DNA from: Rhizophagus irregularis
Taxonomy: Eukaryota; Glomeromycota; Glomeromycetes; Glomerales; Glomeraceae
Direction: 5' to 3'
Length of the DNA: 64,000 bases
NCBI RefSeq assembly: GCF_026210795.1
Contig: NC_089456.1
Location: forward strand, 3,040,501 to 3,104,500
The translations under genes and the position numbers were made by a program. Below the pieces are notes generated by a model, which saw only the letters and a program-made list of their open reading frames with translations, did not search any database and had not been told where the DNA came from. Shown piece by piece: positions 1 through 11,800 of the stretch (position 1 is the first letter of the stretch; every line of letters begins with the position of its first letter).

Positions 1-215
1 GGGTCTTTGAATCTTTTACTATCAGCTATATGCGGGTTTTTCGCGATAGAACGCATTATTAACACCCGATCTGTAAAATACGCGAATAAATTTAAGACCT
101 TTAGTTAGATAAATTTATATTTCTATTTCTAAAAAAATTAATTTTTTTCTCTTGAGGCAAAAACAAGATTTATTTATATGATCCGCTAAATATAGGTCAA
201 AAAGTCGTCTCTGAC
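1..215. other. AT-rich spacer at window edge
   Basis: No coding frame or recognised family is visible. The window begins inside intergenic or repeat DNA. Confidence 0.4.
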
Positions 216-329
216 GCAAAAATTATCTTTTTGGCCCTCCTCGTGTTATTTTTTTGACCTGCATATACTGTATTACATATAGGAGGGTCAAAAAAGGATG
301 TCGTACAGGGTCAAAAAGATAATTTTTGC
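216..329. mobile_element. Short inverted-repeat element (MITE) with 9-bp target duplication
   Basis: The 114-bp element begins GCAAAAATTATCTTTTTG and ends with its reverse complement; the arms stay similar almost to the centre, so the whole unit can fold into a hairpin. The 9-bp direct repeat GTCTCTGAC lies at 207-215 and 330-338, directly against both ends. A 9-bp duplication with long terminal inverted repeats is typical of Mutator-like (MULE) derivatives; the superfamily is inferred from duplication length only. The ends are nearly intact, which suggests fairly recent insertion. Confidence 0.8.
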
Positions 330-720
330 GTCTCTGACATACCGATCATCAAATTAAATCGCGACATTGTTAACAGTTAGTGATAAGATGATAATTTAAT
401 TACTAATTATTGTATCTTGTAAGTTGTAAATATACGTACTTTACTAATAAAATAAAATAAAATAAAAAACATTTTGAAATTTCTAAATAATACTTTAACT
501 AATCAAATATTACTATATGAAGAAATTGCTTATGTTATTTTAATTCTTATTCTAATTTAATAAACTGATTTAATAATAATACAAATGTTTCAATATTTAC
601 TCGTATTACAAAACTTCAAGTTTTAATGGCGGATGGTTAGCCAAATAGTAACAAAATATATATAAACACGATTTAGAGAATGATGAATAACAAGATGTTA
701 CACGTTTTTTGATTAAATAA
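330..720. other. Spacer, no feature recognised
   Basis: AT-rich DNA with stop codons in every frame and no recognisable repeat unit. Confidence 0.4.
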
Positions 721-1063
721 AAAAATATGAACGGAAGCGATTATAAAGTTAGAAATCGTTGACAAACATTAAAAATAATCAGGAAGATTACATCCTGATA
801 ATTTCTAACAGCTCTCTGAATATGCCCGAATGTTCCTGAAAAAATTTTGTGCTAAAATGGACGAACTCAAATATAAATTATGTACTGTACGCAATGAACG
901 CTTCCTAACAATTAATCTTATAATGAAAAAGTGCCGTCGCTGTTATAATGAAAAAAATGATCCAAAAAAAAGTACTCTGCGGAAAAAACATGGATCCAGG
1001 TGTACATAAATAGAGGAAATGTTAATTGCACAAGTAAGTTTCAGTATATTGCCTACGTTGAAG
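721..1063 (+). pseudogene. Helitron ORF N-terminal fragment, copy A
   Basis: The plus frame from about 843 reads as a Cys-containing segment with KMDELKYKLCTVRNERF followed by KKCRRCYNEKNDPKK, and a detached downstream piece IEEMLIAQ near 1010-1035. These resemble the N-terminal zinc-binding region of Helitron replicase/helicase proteins of this fungal group; the family call is from memory of the motif, not from a search. The ORF is broken and has no helicase domain attached. The same segment recurs, more decayed, at 16233-16587. Confidence 0.55.
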
Positions 1064-1159
1064 AAAATACAGACTTCATCACCTAAAATATATTTGTTAT
1101 TAAAATAAGTTGATTTTGTCATCTGTAGAATATGTTATTAGGGGCGATCATTAAATTTG

Positions 1160-1319
1160 TTATAAAACTCTAGTACTGTCATGCGTAGAACCAGCACATA
1201 TATTCTTGTTATGACCAATTACTGCTTGCAAATCGAATCCTTTCCTATTAAAATAATCCACAGGGAATAAATGTGGTGCCTTAATTGGTATATGGCTACC
1301 ATCGATAGCACCAATGATA
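1160..1319 (-). pseudogene. PIF/Harbinger transposase (DDE_Tnp_4) fragment
   Basis: The minus strand encodes IIGAIDGSHIPIKAP followed by DYFNRKGFDLQAVI and then GSTHDSTRVL before a stop. IDGSH-PI-AP containing the first catalytic Asp, the YFNRKG-LQAV block and the GS-HD-RVL block are hallmark motifs of HARBI1-type transposases in the correct order. The spacing between the last two blocks is shorter than usual, so an internal deletion is likely. No start codon or C-terminal catalytic residue is present: this is a relic. A candidate Harbinger-type non-autonomous element lies at 44846-45129. Confidence 0.8.
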
Positions 1320-1869
1320 TTTCAACCCATTTATAATTCCATTAATTTCTAATTATGTACTAGGAAAAGCTAAAAATTCACAATTAATACATTAATAAAA
1401 TCTCTTAATGTATAGCTAAAAGAAATGGATTAAGATATTTGTGAACTTGAAAGAGACTGATAAAAATATTAAACATGTCAAAAACATTGTATTAAGCAAA
1501 TAAAAAAAGAAAAAACATACTGGGCGTCGCTAAAGACTGATGATGATGTCAACCAATCAAAATTCTGAATTTTCACATGATCGGGATCAGTAAAAAAACT
1601 GATACTGTGTATAAAACAAATCTCTTAATTATTACTTAATTTTTTTTTTATTACTTAACTGTTAATTTATTTAGTTCATCATAGAGCTTTAAAAATTTGC
1701 TGTTAATGTGACTGCGTAAATTATATACCGCAGTTCGAATGTTATTGCAGAAAAAAATATACTTGAAATCTTAAAAAATTTCATTATAATTAAGTCCAAA
1801 TTTTCATTGTATGAATTGTATAATTTTTAAATTGGTAACGCCGATATACTATGTGTATACAAAAGCAAA
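1320..1869. other. Spacer downstream of Harbinger relic
   Basis: It may include more of the decayed transposon, but no further conserved block can be read. Confidence 0.35.
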
Positions 1870-2112
1870 ATGATTTAATAAACTAGATCAGAAAAGATAA
1901 ATATTTAATGATGAAATATTAAGTAATTTCTAGATTCTTGTCTTTTCTTAATCTTTCTCCTAATAAAATTAACATTTTCTTAACCATTCCAACAAAATTA
2001 AATGTTTCTTAAATAAGTTATATCTCTTATTGATAATTTGAAATACTTCATATTCTTATTTCTCAGAGGTGCGGAGGGAAAAACTAGCAGTTATCTTTTC
2101 TTCATAAGCTAA
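1870..2112 (+). repeat. Left arm of 2.3-kb inverted repeat
   Basis: The reverse complement of this stretch matches 3976-4205, with shared blocks such as TTTCAAATTATCAATAAGAG and GGTTAAGAAAAT in the same order and small indels. The pair could be degenerate terminal inverted repeats of one non-autonomous element of about 2.3 kb, or two copies of a dispersed repeat in opposite orientation. Between the arms, 2190-2272 holds a short open stretch with coding-like codon use (LPERFGYQTNEQGTY), which may be a trapped exon fragment. Confidence 0.6.
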
Positions 2113-2823
2113 AAAATTCTAAAAATATCGTAAGTATGGTTGGTACCGGTGGAAGAAAATAATCAACCACCACCATACTACATAAAAAAAAGCTTCCAGA
2201 AAGGTTTGGATACCAAACAAATGAGCAAGGTACATATGCTAACCCTCATCCAGGAAATCCAGTTTCTCCTCCCCTTCAGCTTTTTTTGTCTATAAGCCTG
2301 TTTTTACACACACACAAAAACACACACACAAAAACTGAAAGGCTAAGCAGGGATCTTAGCTTACTTAATAAATAATAAATAAATGGAATTTTTCATACAT
2401 AAATATATAGTGCTCCTCAAAACCTTCTTTACCTTGGGCTCTCTCTTAAAGAGTCAGTCGGCAATGGTACAGGAGCTTCTCTCTCCAACGACGCGTAAAA
2501 TCACTTACAACGCGTCATATACAAAGTCTCTTCAGCTGCTATATAACTATATTAGACCCATTGATAACACTTTATTGTAAATAAATGTGTGAAAATAAAT
2601 AGAAGTATTTTTAAATATTATTTTTTTTTTAATGTAAAACAGTAAAAAGATGTCAATAATTTGATTTAAACAGTATTATTACATAATATATATAATAAAC
2701 TACAGACGCGCTTATTACATAAACTACTAATAAAGTTAATAACGTCATAATAATATAACTTATTATAAGAAAGTACTGTATAGTTATTATCCAACTATTA
2801 AGTTGACTTACGAGCGGTAATAC

Positions 2824-3165
2824 GATAATGAGTATGATATGACCCCCATTGTATGTATGGTATGGTTTTTATTGCCTATACTGTATAGTTATTAATTTTA
2901 TACAGTATACTGTTACTTTAATGTTAGGATTAGGGTTAGGATTAGGGTAAGGATTAGGGTAAGGATTAGGGTAAGGATTAGGGTTAGGATTAGGGTTAGG
3001 ATTAGGAGAATTAGGGTTATGGTTAGGGTTAAGGTTAGGGTTAGGGATTTGGCTATTTAAAATATAAAGATTAGAGTAGTTATACAGTACGGATAAAAAA
3101 ACTATACTGTATAAAATGAAAAACTATACCATACATACAACGAAGGTTATATCATACTCATTATC
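2824..3165. mobile_element. Fold-back element carrying telomere-like repeats
   Basis: The left end at 2824 reads GATAATGAGTATGATAT, and the right end at 3165 is its near-exact reverse complement. The arms continue for about 65-70 bp through a shared TTGTATGTATGGTAT block and a TATACAGTATA block. The telomere-like array lies between them. No convincing target duplication could be fixed. It sits inside the larger inverted-repeat structure. Confidence 0.7.
2924..3047 (+). repeat. Interstitial degenerate TTAGGG array
   Basis: About 120 bp of tandem TTAGGG, TTAGGA and TAAGGA hexamers, often in a 12-bp TTAGGATTAGGG register. TTAGGG is the usual fungal telomere unit. Coding-free AT-rich DNA flanks both sides and the array lies inside an inverted repeat, so it is an internal tract and not a chromosome end. 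Confidence 0.9.
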
Positions 3166-3975
3166 TATATACTCACTTCCAAGTTATCTAATAATCCAAA
3201 ACAAACTATATTGAGGAAATTGAAAAAGAAATTGTAGATATTTAAATGATGATAATATTCTTAATGATGATAATTAATTTGGTAATAGGTACATAACAAA
3301 TTAGGCTTTTTTAAAATGTTCTTTTTTTATCATCAACCATACAGTATACTGTATATGATAAAATGGCCCTGAGACGGCGTCAAGTACGAACGACCAAACA
3401 ACTGATATATCAACTTAATCTTTGCGTTTACTATAGATAGTAATGTTATTAGAAATGACAGTTGCATGAATGATAACCGGGATTTTGTCTAATAAGCATT
3501 TGGTCAAAATGGACTTTAGTTGCTAATTAGGCTGAAACGGCTGAAAAGGTTAATTTTAAGAGATAAAACTCAATGAAATATTTCATGATTATTTAGCCAC
3601 AATGAAATTTAGGAAGAATTGATTACGTGAGTTATTAGTAATTTATAAAACCTATTTTTTATCAAGAATATCACTCATTTAGATTAAGTCTGTTATTTAT
3701 ATTTTTAAAATCAGGTAAATCAGGTGGCGTAGTATTAGATAATAAATGAAAATAAATCATATTACGATCCTTTATATTGATCATAAATATCAAACGTCAA
3801 ATGGCTTTATATTTTCATTATTTTCATTAAAAATGGAGGAATTCTCATATTAAGTAGAGTCACTTCTAAAAAAAAAGAAAAAAGAAGCAATCAAACAAAG
3901 GACCATGTTTCAGTTTACAAGATTTGTGGATCCAGAGAAATCCAAGATATGGCAGTTATTATGGTATGAGCAAAC

Positions 3976-4205
3976 AAACATCTTACGAAAAGAAAGTTAT
4001 TAATAAAACAAAATTTTAGGATAGAAGAATATGAAATATTTCAAATTATCAATAAGAGAGATTCTCTCTTTAATCTTATTAAAAGAATATTTAATTTTTA
4101 TTGAAAGAATGGTTAAGAAAATATTTAATTTTTGAGGAGAAAGGACCATTAAAGTCGTATTTAAACGTTAAATATTAACCTTTTCTGGCTTAGTTTTATT
4201 AAAAA
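3976..4205 (-). repeat. Right arm of 2.3-kb inverted repeat
   Basis: Inverted partner of 1870-2112. The best-conserved portion is 4024-4145. Confidence 0.6.
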
Positions 4206-5076
4206 GTTTTAAAATCAATTGTGTGATTTTTTAAACATATAAAAAATATTCAGATTTAATAAAAGAATTTTTTGAAAATTTAAGGTATATTTGGATTTGG
4301 TCGTTAAAAATTTAATACACTAGTAAAGTAATAATATAAATGCGTAATTGGAGCTCGTTATATTTTGCGTAATGGTTGAATCTTGATGAACTAGAAAATT
4401 TAATTCATTTTCTGAATTAATTTGAAGACAAAATATTAATGAAAAAATTAATAGACATTAAATTTTTTAAAATTTCAATTCAGTTTATAATGTACATAAA
4501 CCATCATGGCGGATTTATGAAATACCCAAAATTTGTTCGCCATGTCAAATTAAATAAATATTTGCCAGTATTTTAGTCCCCAAATTTTATTTAAGTCCCC
4601 AAATTTATTAGTGAACAGTCAAACATGAGCCCCAAAAAATTTTATTGTACCCAAATCTTGCGTCTAAATATTTCCATTGACATTTTTTAGTTAATTGATA
4701 TCACGTGTTTCTGTACGCAGCAGGGTTTTTACCAAATTTCATCAAAACGTGAATTTTTGTGATCATCAATCTATCCGCCTAAATGCACTGTCTGACCACA
4801 AATATTTTTATTGCAGGACTTATCCGTCTCATAAGGTAAAATACATACACAAAATTCAAAATATAATAAGTAAAGAAAACAATCATTACTTCTTAGGAAT
4901 CATACATAATCCTCGTATAATAAGTAACACAGAAATGAATAATCATAATGAACATGCAGTTTTGCTTGCGTAACAAATAGATCGTCATATGATATTGTGT
5001 GCAACGTTACTAACGTTACTCGCATAAAAGCAAAAATTTCAAAAAAAAAACATCTTTACATCTTTATCATTAAAAA
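4206..5076. other. Spacer and upstream region of the MACPF-like gene
   Basis: No gene recognised. An A-run at 5040-5050 lies about 30 bp upstream of the start codon at 5077. Confidence 0.35.
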
Positions 5077-6951
5077 ATGACTTCCAATAAGACTATAGTA
5101 TTTGTTGAAATTGTTGGTGACTCAACACCAACAATGAAAAAATTGAATCTTGAAAATAATTTATCCAATATTCGTAAAGAACTCAAGAAAAATATTAATG
5201 ATATGAATATATTATTATTCGCAATAAAAGTAGGTCAAATATTTGCAAAAACCGAACCTGATGATGAAAATGATACGATTTTAAATGATATTATATTTGA
5301 AAATTCAGGAAGTAAATTTTTATATTTAATGAAAAATTCGAATCCAAGTTGGAAATATTTGAATGAAAAATGTAAATTAGATTTTGGACGTATTACGAGT
5401 TTTGACGGAATTAAAGAAGCTAGTAGTAAAGCGTTTAAAATGAGGGATTGTGAATTTAAACCAATTGATTCTAAAGGATATAAAAAGGGTCGACTTGAAT
5501 TTAAATCAGAAGAGGATTGGATGAAGAAAACAAACTTATTTTTTGGTATAGACATCAACGTACAAAATTTTATAGGATTAGGATTATCAATTGGAAAATC
5601 AAAAGATGAAAATTTTAAAGATGAAGTCAATTCAACTTATGTATATACAGAAATTGGTAAAGCGTCATTAAAATTTAATAAGGAAAATTTAGAATTAACT
5701 TCTCACTTTAGTAATGATGTCAAGAATGCTATAAAATCCAAAGAACATAATAAATTTAGGGAAATTATTGATAAATATGGACAATTTGTTCCAACTGAAG
5801 TCATTTTGGGAGGAAGAGTTTATTTTAAAGGCGTCAAAACATTATCAGAAAATTCTACAAATAAAACTAAAGAAAGTTCTGTGAACATGAATTTTGGACC
5901 TCCAATCGCAAGAATAGGAGGTAATTCTAGCGACTCGGAAAGAAAATCTGATTTTTACAGTTTTGATCACATGAAAATACTTGGAGGAAGCCCACCTGTT
6001 GATGAAAATTTCGATGAAAAAGTTTGGAATAAATCTTTAGAAGACTATCGAACTTGGGATTGTATAGAGCTTAAGAATCCTATTAATATTTTTAAATTAC
6101 TACCTGATGATATTTACAAAGAAGCATTTAAATCTATTGGTAAAAGAATTCTGCGTACAATTGTTAAGGATTATGAATATCGTTTAGATAATCCTGAAAG
6201 GTACCAAATTATTGAATTAACGGATGAAGAATCAAAAATTATTTTAAATAAAGATGCAGATTGTGATATCTTTGCAACAGTTGTTGATGATGATGAAAAT
6301 TCAAAAAAAGTATTTTTTAACTGTCAAATTTTGAAAAACCAAAATGCAAAACCCAGTATTATAATTCATGTTATACAAAAAGAACCTCAAAAACGTATAT
6401 GTAAATTGAAAATTGGAATAATGATCATTGGTTATGATGTAGATTTTAATTTTATTAATTCAAATGTTAGTGTTGAATTATTAGTAAATAATAATTATAA
6501 TTTTAATGATGGATTAATGGCAAATAACCTTTTTTTGGGAATTCCCGTATTAGAATATTTCAATCATTTGAATGATTCAATTACAATCGGTCATAATTTT
6601 CGCGAGTTAAATAATGAGCTTATCATAGAACCATTTTCTTATTGTTCAAAAAAACATTGTTATCATTTTTCTAATTTACCACAATTCTCTTTTTACACAA
6701 TTGTTATCAAAAATTATTCCAATATTTATGAATCTCGTATATTAGAATATCCAAAAAAAGATGAAATTAAATTTAGTGATAAATGTCCAAAATATATTAG
6801 TATGTATTTTTCAGAAGCTGATAGTTATTTACCAGTTTTTATGAACCAAAAAAGTGAAAAGGTTTATTTAAAACATTTTTGCAATAAGTGTGAGAAATGC
6901 AAACAAGAGCCGGAATATAATATCAAATTAAAAACGTACAGTATTCTTTAA
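5077..6951 (+). CDS. MACPF-like domain protein, 624 residues
   Basis: Single-exon gene from a clear ATG after an A-rich leader. Residues about 8-85 look like a small ubiquitin/RA-like alpha-beta module, which is inference from pattern. Residues 234-247 (YGQFVPTEVILGGR) match the spacing of the MACPF signature YG-H-F...GG, and residues 300-330 hold the ILGG...W..SLEDYRTW block followed by NPI-IF-LLP, as in the end of MACPF domains of plants and fungi. A C-terminal region (about 385-560) reads like a beta-rich module and ends with a Cys-rich tail CNKCEKCKQ. MACPF proteins insert pores in membranes; no signal peptide is visible here, so it is probably cytosolic. A frameshifted relative lies at 13600-14233, and the gene at 8814-12510 shares the YG-x-F...GG motif. 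Function is unproven. Confidence 0.75.
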   Translation: MTSNKTIVFVEIVGDSTPTMKKLNLENNLSNIRKELKKNINDMNILLFAIKVGQIFAKTEPDDENDTILNDIIFENSGSKFLYLMKNSNPSWKYLNEKCKLDFGRITSFDGIKEASSKAFKMRDCEFKPIDSKGYKKGRLEFKSEEDWMKKTNLFFGIDINVQNFIGLGLSIGKSKDENFKDEVNSTYVYTEIGKASLKFNKENLELTSHFSNDVKNAIKSKEHNKFREIIDKYGQFVPTEVILGGRVYFKGVKTLSENSTNKTKESSVNMNFGPPIARIGGNSSDSERKSDFYSFDHMKILGGSPPVDENFDEKVWNKSLEDYRTWDCIELKNPINIFKLLPDDIYKEAFKSIGKRILRTIVKDYEYRLDNPERYQIIELTDEESKIILNKDADCDIFATVVDDDENSKKVFFNCQILKNQNAKPSIIIHVIQKEPQKRICKLKIGIMIIGYDVDFNFINSNVSVELLVNNNYNFNDGLMANNLFLGIPVLEYFNHLNDSITIGHNFRELNNELIIEPFSYCSKKHCYHFSNLPQFSFYTIVIKNYSNIYESRILEYPKKDEIKFSDKCPKYISMYFSEADSYLPVFMNQKSEKVYLKHFCNKCEKCKQEPEYNIKLKTYSIL

Positions 6952-7765
6952 TCTATTAATATGAAACGTTATTATATATGAATATTTTTTATCAATAAAA
7001 AATTTATAATTTACCAAGTTATTTGCTAAACTTGTCATTTATTAAATTTGTAACTAATCAATTCGTTCATATTATGTGCCACAAGGTGGAGATTTACGGA
7101 ATGAACAGGCCTACTGTCTGTGCTCCCTCTATGTTAAGTCCACGAAGCACAAGTATCTAGGCTGTCAATTCGTTTATAGTATTACTTTGGTTAATTTTTT
7201 TTTATTTATATGTTTTATAAACTAGCTCAATTACGGCTAACGCGTCTCTTCATAATAAAATAAATAACTTTTTTTAAATAAACAACTGGCAGCTGCAACA
7301 TTTTGAATAAAAAAGATGTGTAAATAATAATTATATTTCAAAAACTCTTACTTCAAATAAATGAAATTTTGATCTCGAGAATAAATGCATATGTGTATTT
7401 GGACCACATTTTTTTCTTTTGTAGTTACCATTTCGTTAGCATCGTTATGTCAGTAGCATGACAGAACAATTATTGACTTCTTCATTATGGTCTTTAAATT
7501 TCTCAAATGACGGTAATGTTATAATTGAATAATATAATAATCCGACTGTTAATGTCTTCTTGAACGTGAATTGAATTATATCGAATTATTAGAAATAAAA
7601 GAAATTTTAACTTAAAATTCCATTAAATCCATCTTTTTGTAGTCACGATCTCAAATTCCAGTAAGCCTGTCAACATTTGGTTATGGTAAGCATAACGATA
7701 AATATATTTTAATTGGCGACTTCGTCTAAGATCTGCAGAAATGCGAAATTTGACAATAAAACTCA
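6952..7765. other. Spacer, no gene recognised
   Basis: Contains a slightly more GC-rich patch at 7075-7170 that shows no open frame or RNA gene that I can identify. Confidence 0.35.
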
Positions 7766-8265
7766 TTTTTCGCGATAATAAATATATTATTTCTTTAGCT
7801 TATTATTTTTTCTTGAGTTTTTTCACATACAGTATATGATATGATTTTATAGCGTATATTCAAATTTTCAAATTTAGTGTTTTTTAATCATGCAAAAATT
7901 GGGAAATAAAGCCAAATCTGTTACTGCCTCAATGTAAACTTTTTTTAATTGCCACTTGTTTGTTTTACACAAACGTTTCGTCATATTTTTACAATAATAA
8001 ATATACGATTTTTTTTAGTTTTTTATTTTTCTTTGATATTTTTTATTAAATGATTTTCTCAACATGTCAATAAGTTTTCATAATTTTAGTGTTTACCACG
8101 GCAGTCATGCAAAAAAACATAAGGTAAAAATCTGATATATGTAATGTTAAACTTTTTTTTACAATAATAAATGTACAATTTTTTTAGTTATTCTTTTTCT
8201 TTAAGATTTTTGTATATATGACTTTAAATAAGATTTTGCGATTATACCGTAGTGTTTGCATATTT
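7766..8265 (+). repeat. Three-copy degenerate tandem repeat, period about 170-220 bp
   Basis: Three units start near 7766, 7987 and 8157. Each has an ACAATAATAAATATACGATT-like block, then a T-rich stretch with TTTTTCTTTGAGATTTTT, then TTTAGTGTTT and CATGCAAAAA. Spacing is uneven because of indels. No coding potential. Confidence 0.6.
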
Positions 8266-8813
8266 ATTGCCAATTAGATGCGAAATCTTCACCAACTTTT
8301 TATACGAAAATTCTGTTATCCTCAATTGACTTTGAACACAAATGATTTTAGTCTTTCCTCACTCCCAATAACTTAATTTACAATCGAGCGTGCTTGATTA
8401 AGGATTCTTATTTTAGTTGCTTCATCAACTACACTGGACTATGTATTTAGTATATGGTTCCAACTTTTCACCTTTTGCTTATCAAATTAGTTACCACGAT
8501 ACGCGTGTCTATCAGATAAATTAACGATAGTTGTTTTTGGTTTCACGAATTCACGGGAATTTAATTTTATACATAATCATACTGTATATAATTGAAATAG
8601 TTCTTTAATACAATATGCCATGGAAAAAAGTACTGCATGTTTGAAATATTATTAATAACTTAATGTAGCTTTTATTGATAAAAATACATGGTAATAAATA
8701 CATAAAAATTACAAAAAAAAAAATCCGAATACCATTCATTGCTATAAAAAATAAAAACATAATAATTTCAAATTACCTTATTTGAATTTTGTCTCGGGAT
8801 ATCTTTAACTGGT

Positions 8814-11800
8814 TTACCCAATACTTCTATCAAAATTATCCCTAGTTAAAATATATCCGATTAAAAGACATTCACTTTCTTTATTATTATCAATCCTTAA
8901 ACTTTTATAACTTGTAAGCGGAATACAAACATGTAAATCTACATCAATAATATCTTTCTCGGTGTCTGTTGAGGTATCATTTAAATTATCTTGAGATATT
9001 TGAAAATTAATAGAATTATGTGACCATTTAACTAACTTAATAATACTTTTAGGTTCATTTGTTGATGAATGATGTGCGTGTGCAAAAACAGTATACCCTT
9101 CATATAAAGTAAAACAAGTATCAATAGTATTATAATTAAATTCATTAGGTTGTAATTTAATGGATTTTTTAATATAATCAACTTGTAATTCTCGATTATT
9201 TGGACTAAAAACCAATAATTGTGAGGGTATTCCAATGATTATCCACGAAATATAACATTTTGTTATATCAATATTTGTCACTTTCAACTTTTTTATTATC
9301 GCATAAAATCCATTAACGTCGTATTGTCCAAAATTAACGTGAATTTCTTCTAATTTTGCGTTATTTTCTGAAATGATTGATCCACATACTTTATAATTTT
9401 CATTTTTCAACGATGATTCTAAATTAATACGTTTGTAATGGAAAACGTTAACTAAATCACCTTTAAATTCGTCTTTCAAATATTCCAAATCTTTCAAATC
9501 AGTAATTCCTGTCATTATAATTCGGGAATTTTGGAAATCATTAAATTTATCTAAAATATTACCTATTTTTTTTTGTTGTTCTTCTTTAAGAATTTTATAA
9601 AGAGGAATATTATTATCAAATTCAATAACCTCCAAATTATCATCCATATCTTCTATCCAATAAGATAAATTATCTATTTCAACGTTTTCTCCATTTTGTG
9701 TTAAAAGATACGAAACATTTAAATCATTTAGCGATTTAAGTATTTCATCAACATCATTAACATTTTCAAACGTATTATCTGAAGAATTTGGTAAAATAAT
9801 TTTTAAAGATCTTCCTAAAATAATCCTTCGTGAAAATAAGTGACCATATTCATTAAATATATGTTGTAAATCTTTTAATGGTTTCATACTGTTAAGTGCT
9901 TCTTCTATGACTTGTTCAAATTCTTTTGTTGGTTTTATATTATCTATATCTAAAAGAATTTCGTAACGTTCAGATTTAACTAGAATGTAATCAAAACCTT
10001 CATAACTCTCACCGTCAATTTTAATAAATGGAAAGGAACCTAAATTTTCAATTGGAAAAATATTACTGGAAATCAAGCCAACTTCCAATTTTGTTGATGG
10101 TCTGATCATTTTCAAATAAAATTTATCACTTAAATTGACTTTAGGAATTTTGATAAAATTCATGGCAATCTTCTTGCTAATTTCCATTTCATAATTTTGA
10201 TTAGTCATTAATCCATGGAATAAATTAAAATCTTTAGTCCAACAAATTAGATTATCATACGCCGCATTTCCGACCCAATCTTCTAAGATTAATTTTTCTT
10301 TGTCGACAATTCCAGGTTGTCTTTCATCACAAGTCTCAGAATCATCTGGTTTACTGTTTCTTAATTGAGAAATGGGAATTAGATTGTTATAAGAAATTAT
10401 ATAGACTAATTTTTCTTGATGCTTTTGATACAAATTATTTATCCATTCATAAAATTCTTCATGAGTATTTAATTCTTCCCCATCAATTGTTACTATTTTT
10501 GGTAGAAGGTTCAGAGTAAATAAATTATTAAATTCAACTTTTATAGAACATTTAACCAAATTATATACATAAAATAAATAATATTTTAACATATTCATTT
10601 GTGTTGAAGTAACTAAATTTAGACTTTTTAAAAATAATTTACCACCAATTAAAGTTTTTCTTGTAAAGAAATGACCATATAGATCATATAAATTTTCATC
10701 ATTATTATCATATTTTGAAAAAGATTTCAACAAACCACCTTTATAAGCAACTTCAGCAATCGGAAAATTAATACACAGTTCGGTTGATTTATTTATCTCA
10801 GTATATACTATCGGTTGTCCATTATATAAACTTATACTTAATTCACCATTTTTCACAAAAATAGCTTGTTTACTAGGCTGACCATCCAATAGTAAGCCAT
10901 GATTCAATTTTAAATGTTCAATCACTTGTTGATCAGATTCTATAAATTTTAACCCTTTTATTGCTATTTTTGTAATATGATAAGGTTGTAGCTCTCGATG
11001 ATTAATAGTTATAGGTTGTGGTAACGATGGTAATGACGTAAAATGATCAGGACGAGTATTCTCATCATCTGTACTATAATCAACATAAGTATTATCGTCA
11101 TCCGTTATCTCTGTATCACTATTTGGAGGTTGAATCGCTCCAGTAGCATCTAATTAATTTAGTAAATTATTGTATTAGTAAAAAGTTTTAAACGTATAAT
11201 AAAATATAATTAATTTACTAACTTGTTGAAGCATCATATTCCATATGTAGTACTTCTTCTTGACATACTTTCTCCAAATGATCTAACAGTATAGTTCTTG
11301 ACTTCTTTCTCGTTCCTTTGTTAATCCTAATAATAACCTCTTTATCATCATTATCATCATCATCATCATATTCAAGAATATTTATCGGAGGATTGTCTAC
11401 ATAAATGATACCTTTACATGATTTAATTATTTTGGCATTTATTTCGCTTTCCTCACACAGTTTCTCTTTATCCTTTTCGCATATGTCTTGATTTTTAAAG
11501 TTACTAAATTTAGTTCTCACAATAGTAGTACATTTAAAAATATCGCTTTCAAATAGTCTCAACGTGTTTATTTCATCTGTGAAATTTTTACCAACCACAA
11601 GTAAAACTTGGTTTATCCCTTCTGATAATGGTACCGAAAAGATTCCTTCTGCTATTCTATTTGAAACTTTCTTTGTAGATAGCCCAGTGCTTCCAACTCC
11701 AGTGGTATCAATCACTCGATATTTTGTTCCTTTCCATTCGAAAACTCCTTTTTTAAAATGTTTAGTCTTGCTAACTCCGTATTCACTTTCTTTGAAACCT

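Noticed and set aside
2383-2580. 65-residue plus frame
   Set aside because: No family, intron partner or conserved motif; near chance length for this DNA.
2924-3047. Array as a true chromosome end
   Set aside because: Sequence continues for 60 kb with genes on one side and non-telomeric DNA on the other.
4695-4973. 92-residue plus frame
   Set aside because: No ATG at its start, no known motif, and irregular composition.
7075-7170. GC-richer patch as a possible tRNA or other RNA gene
   Set aside because: No cloverleaf, A/B box pair or other RNA signature could be found.
10923-10925. GTG as the start of the MACPF-like part
   Set aside because: The frame stays open upstream to a good splice acceptor at 11150 and joins exon 1 in phase.
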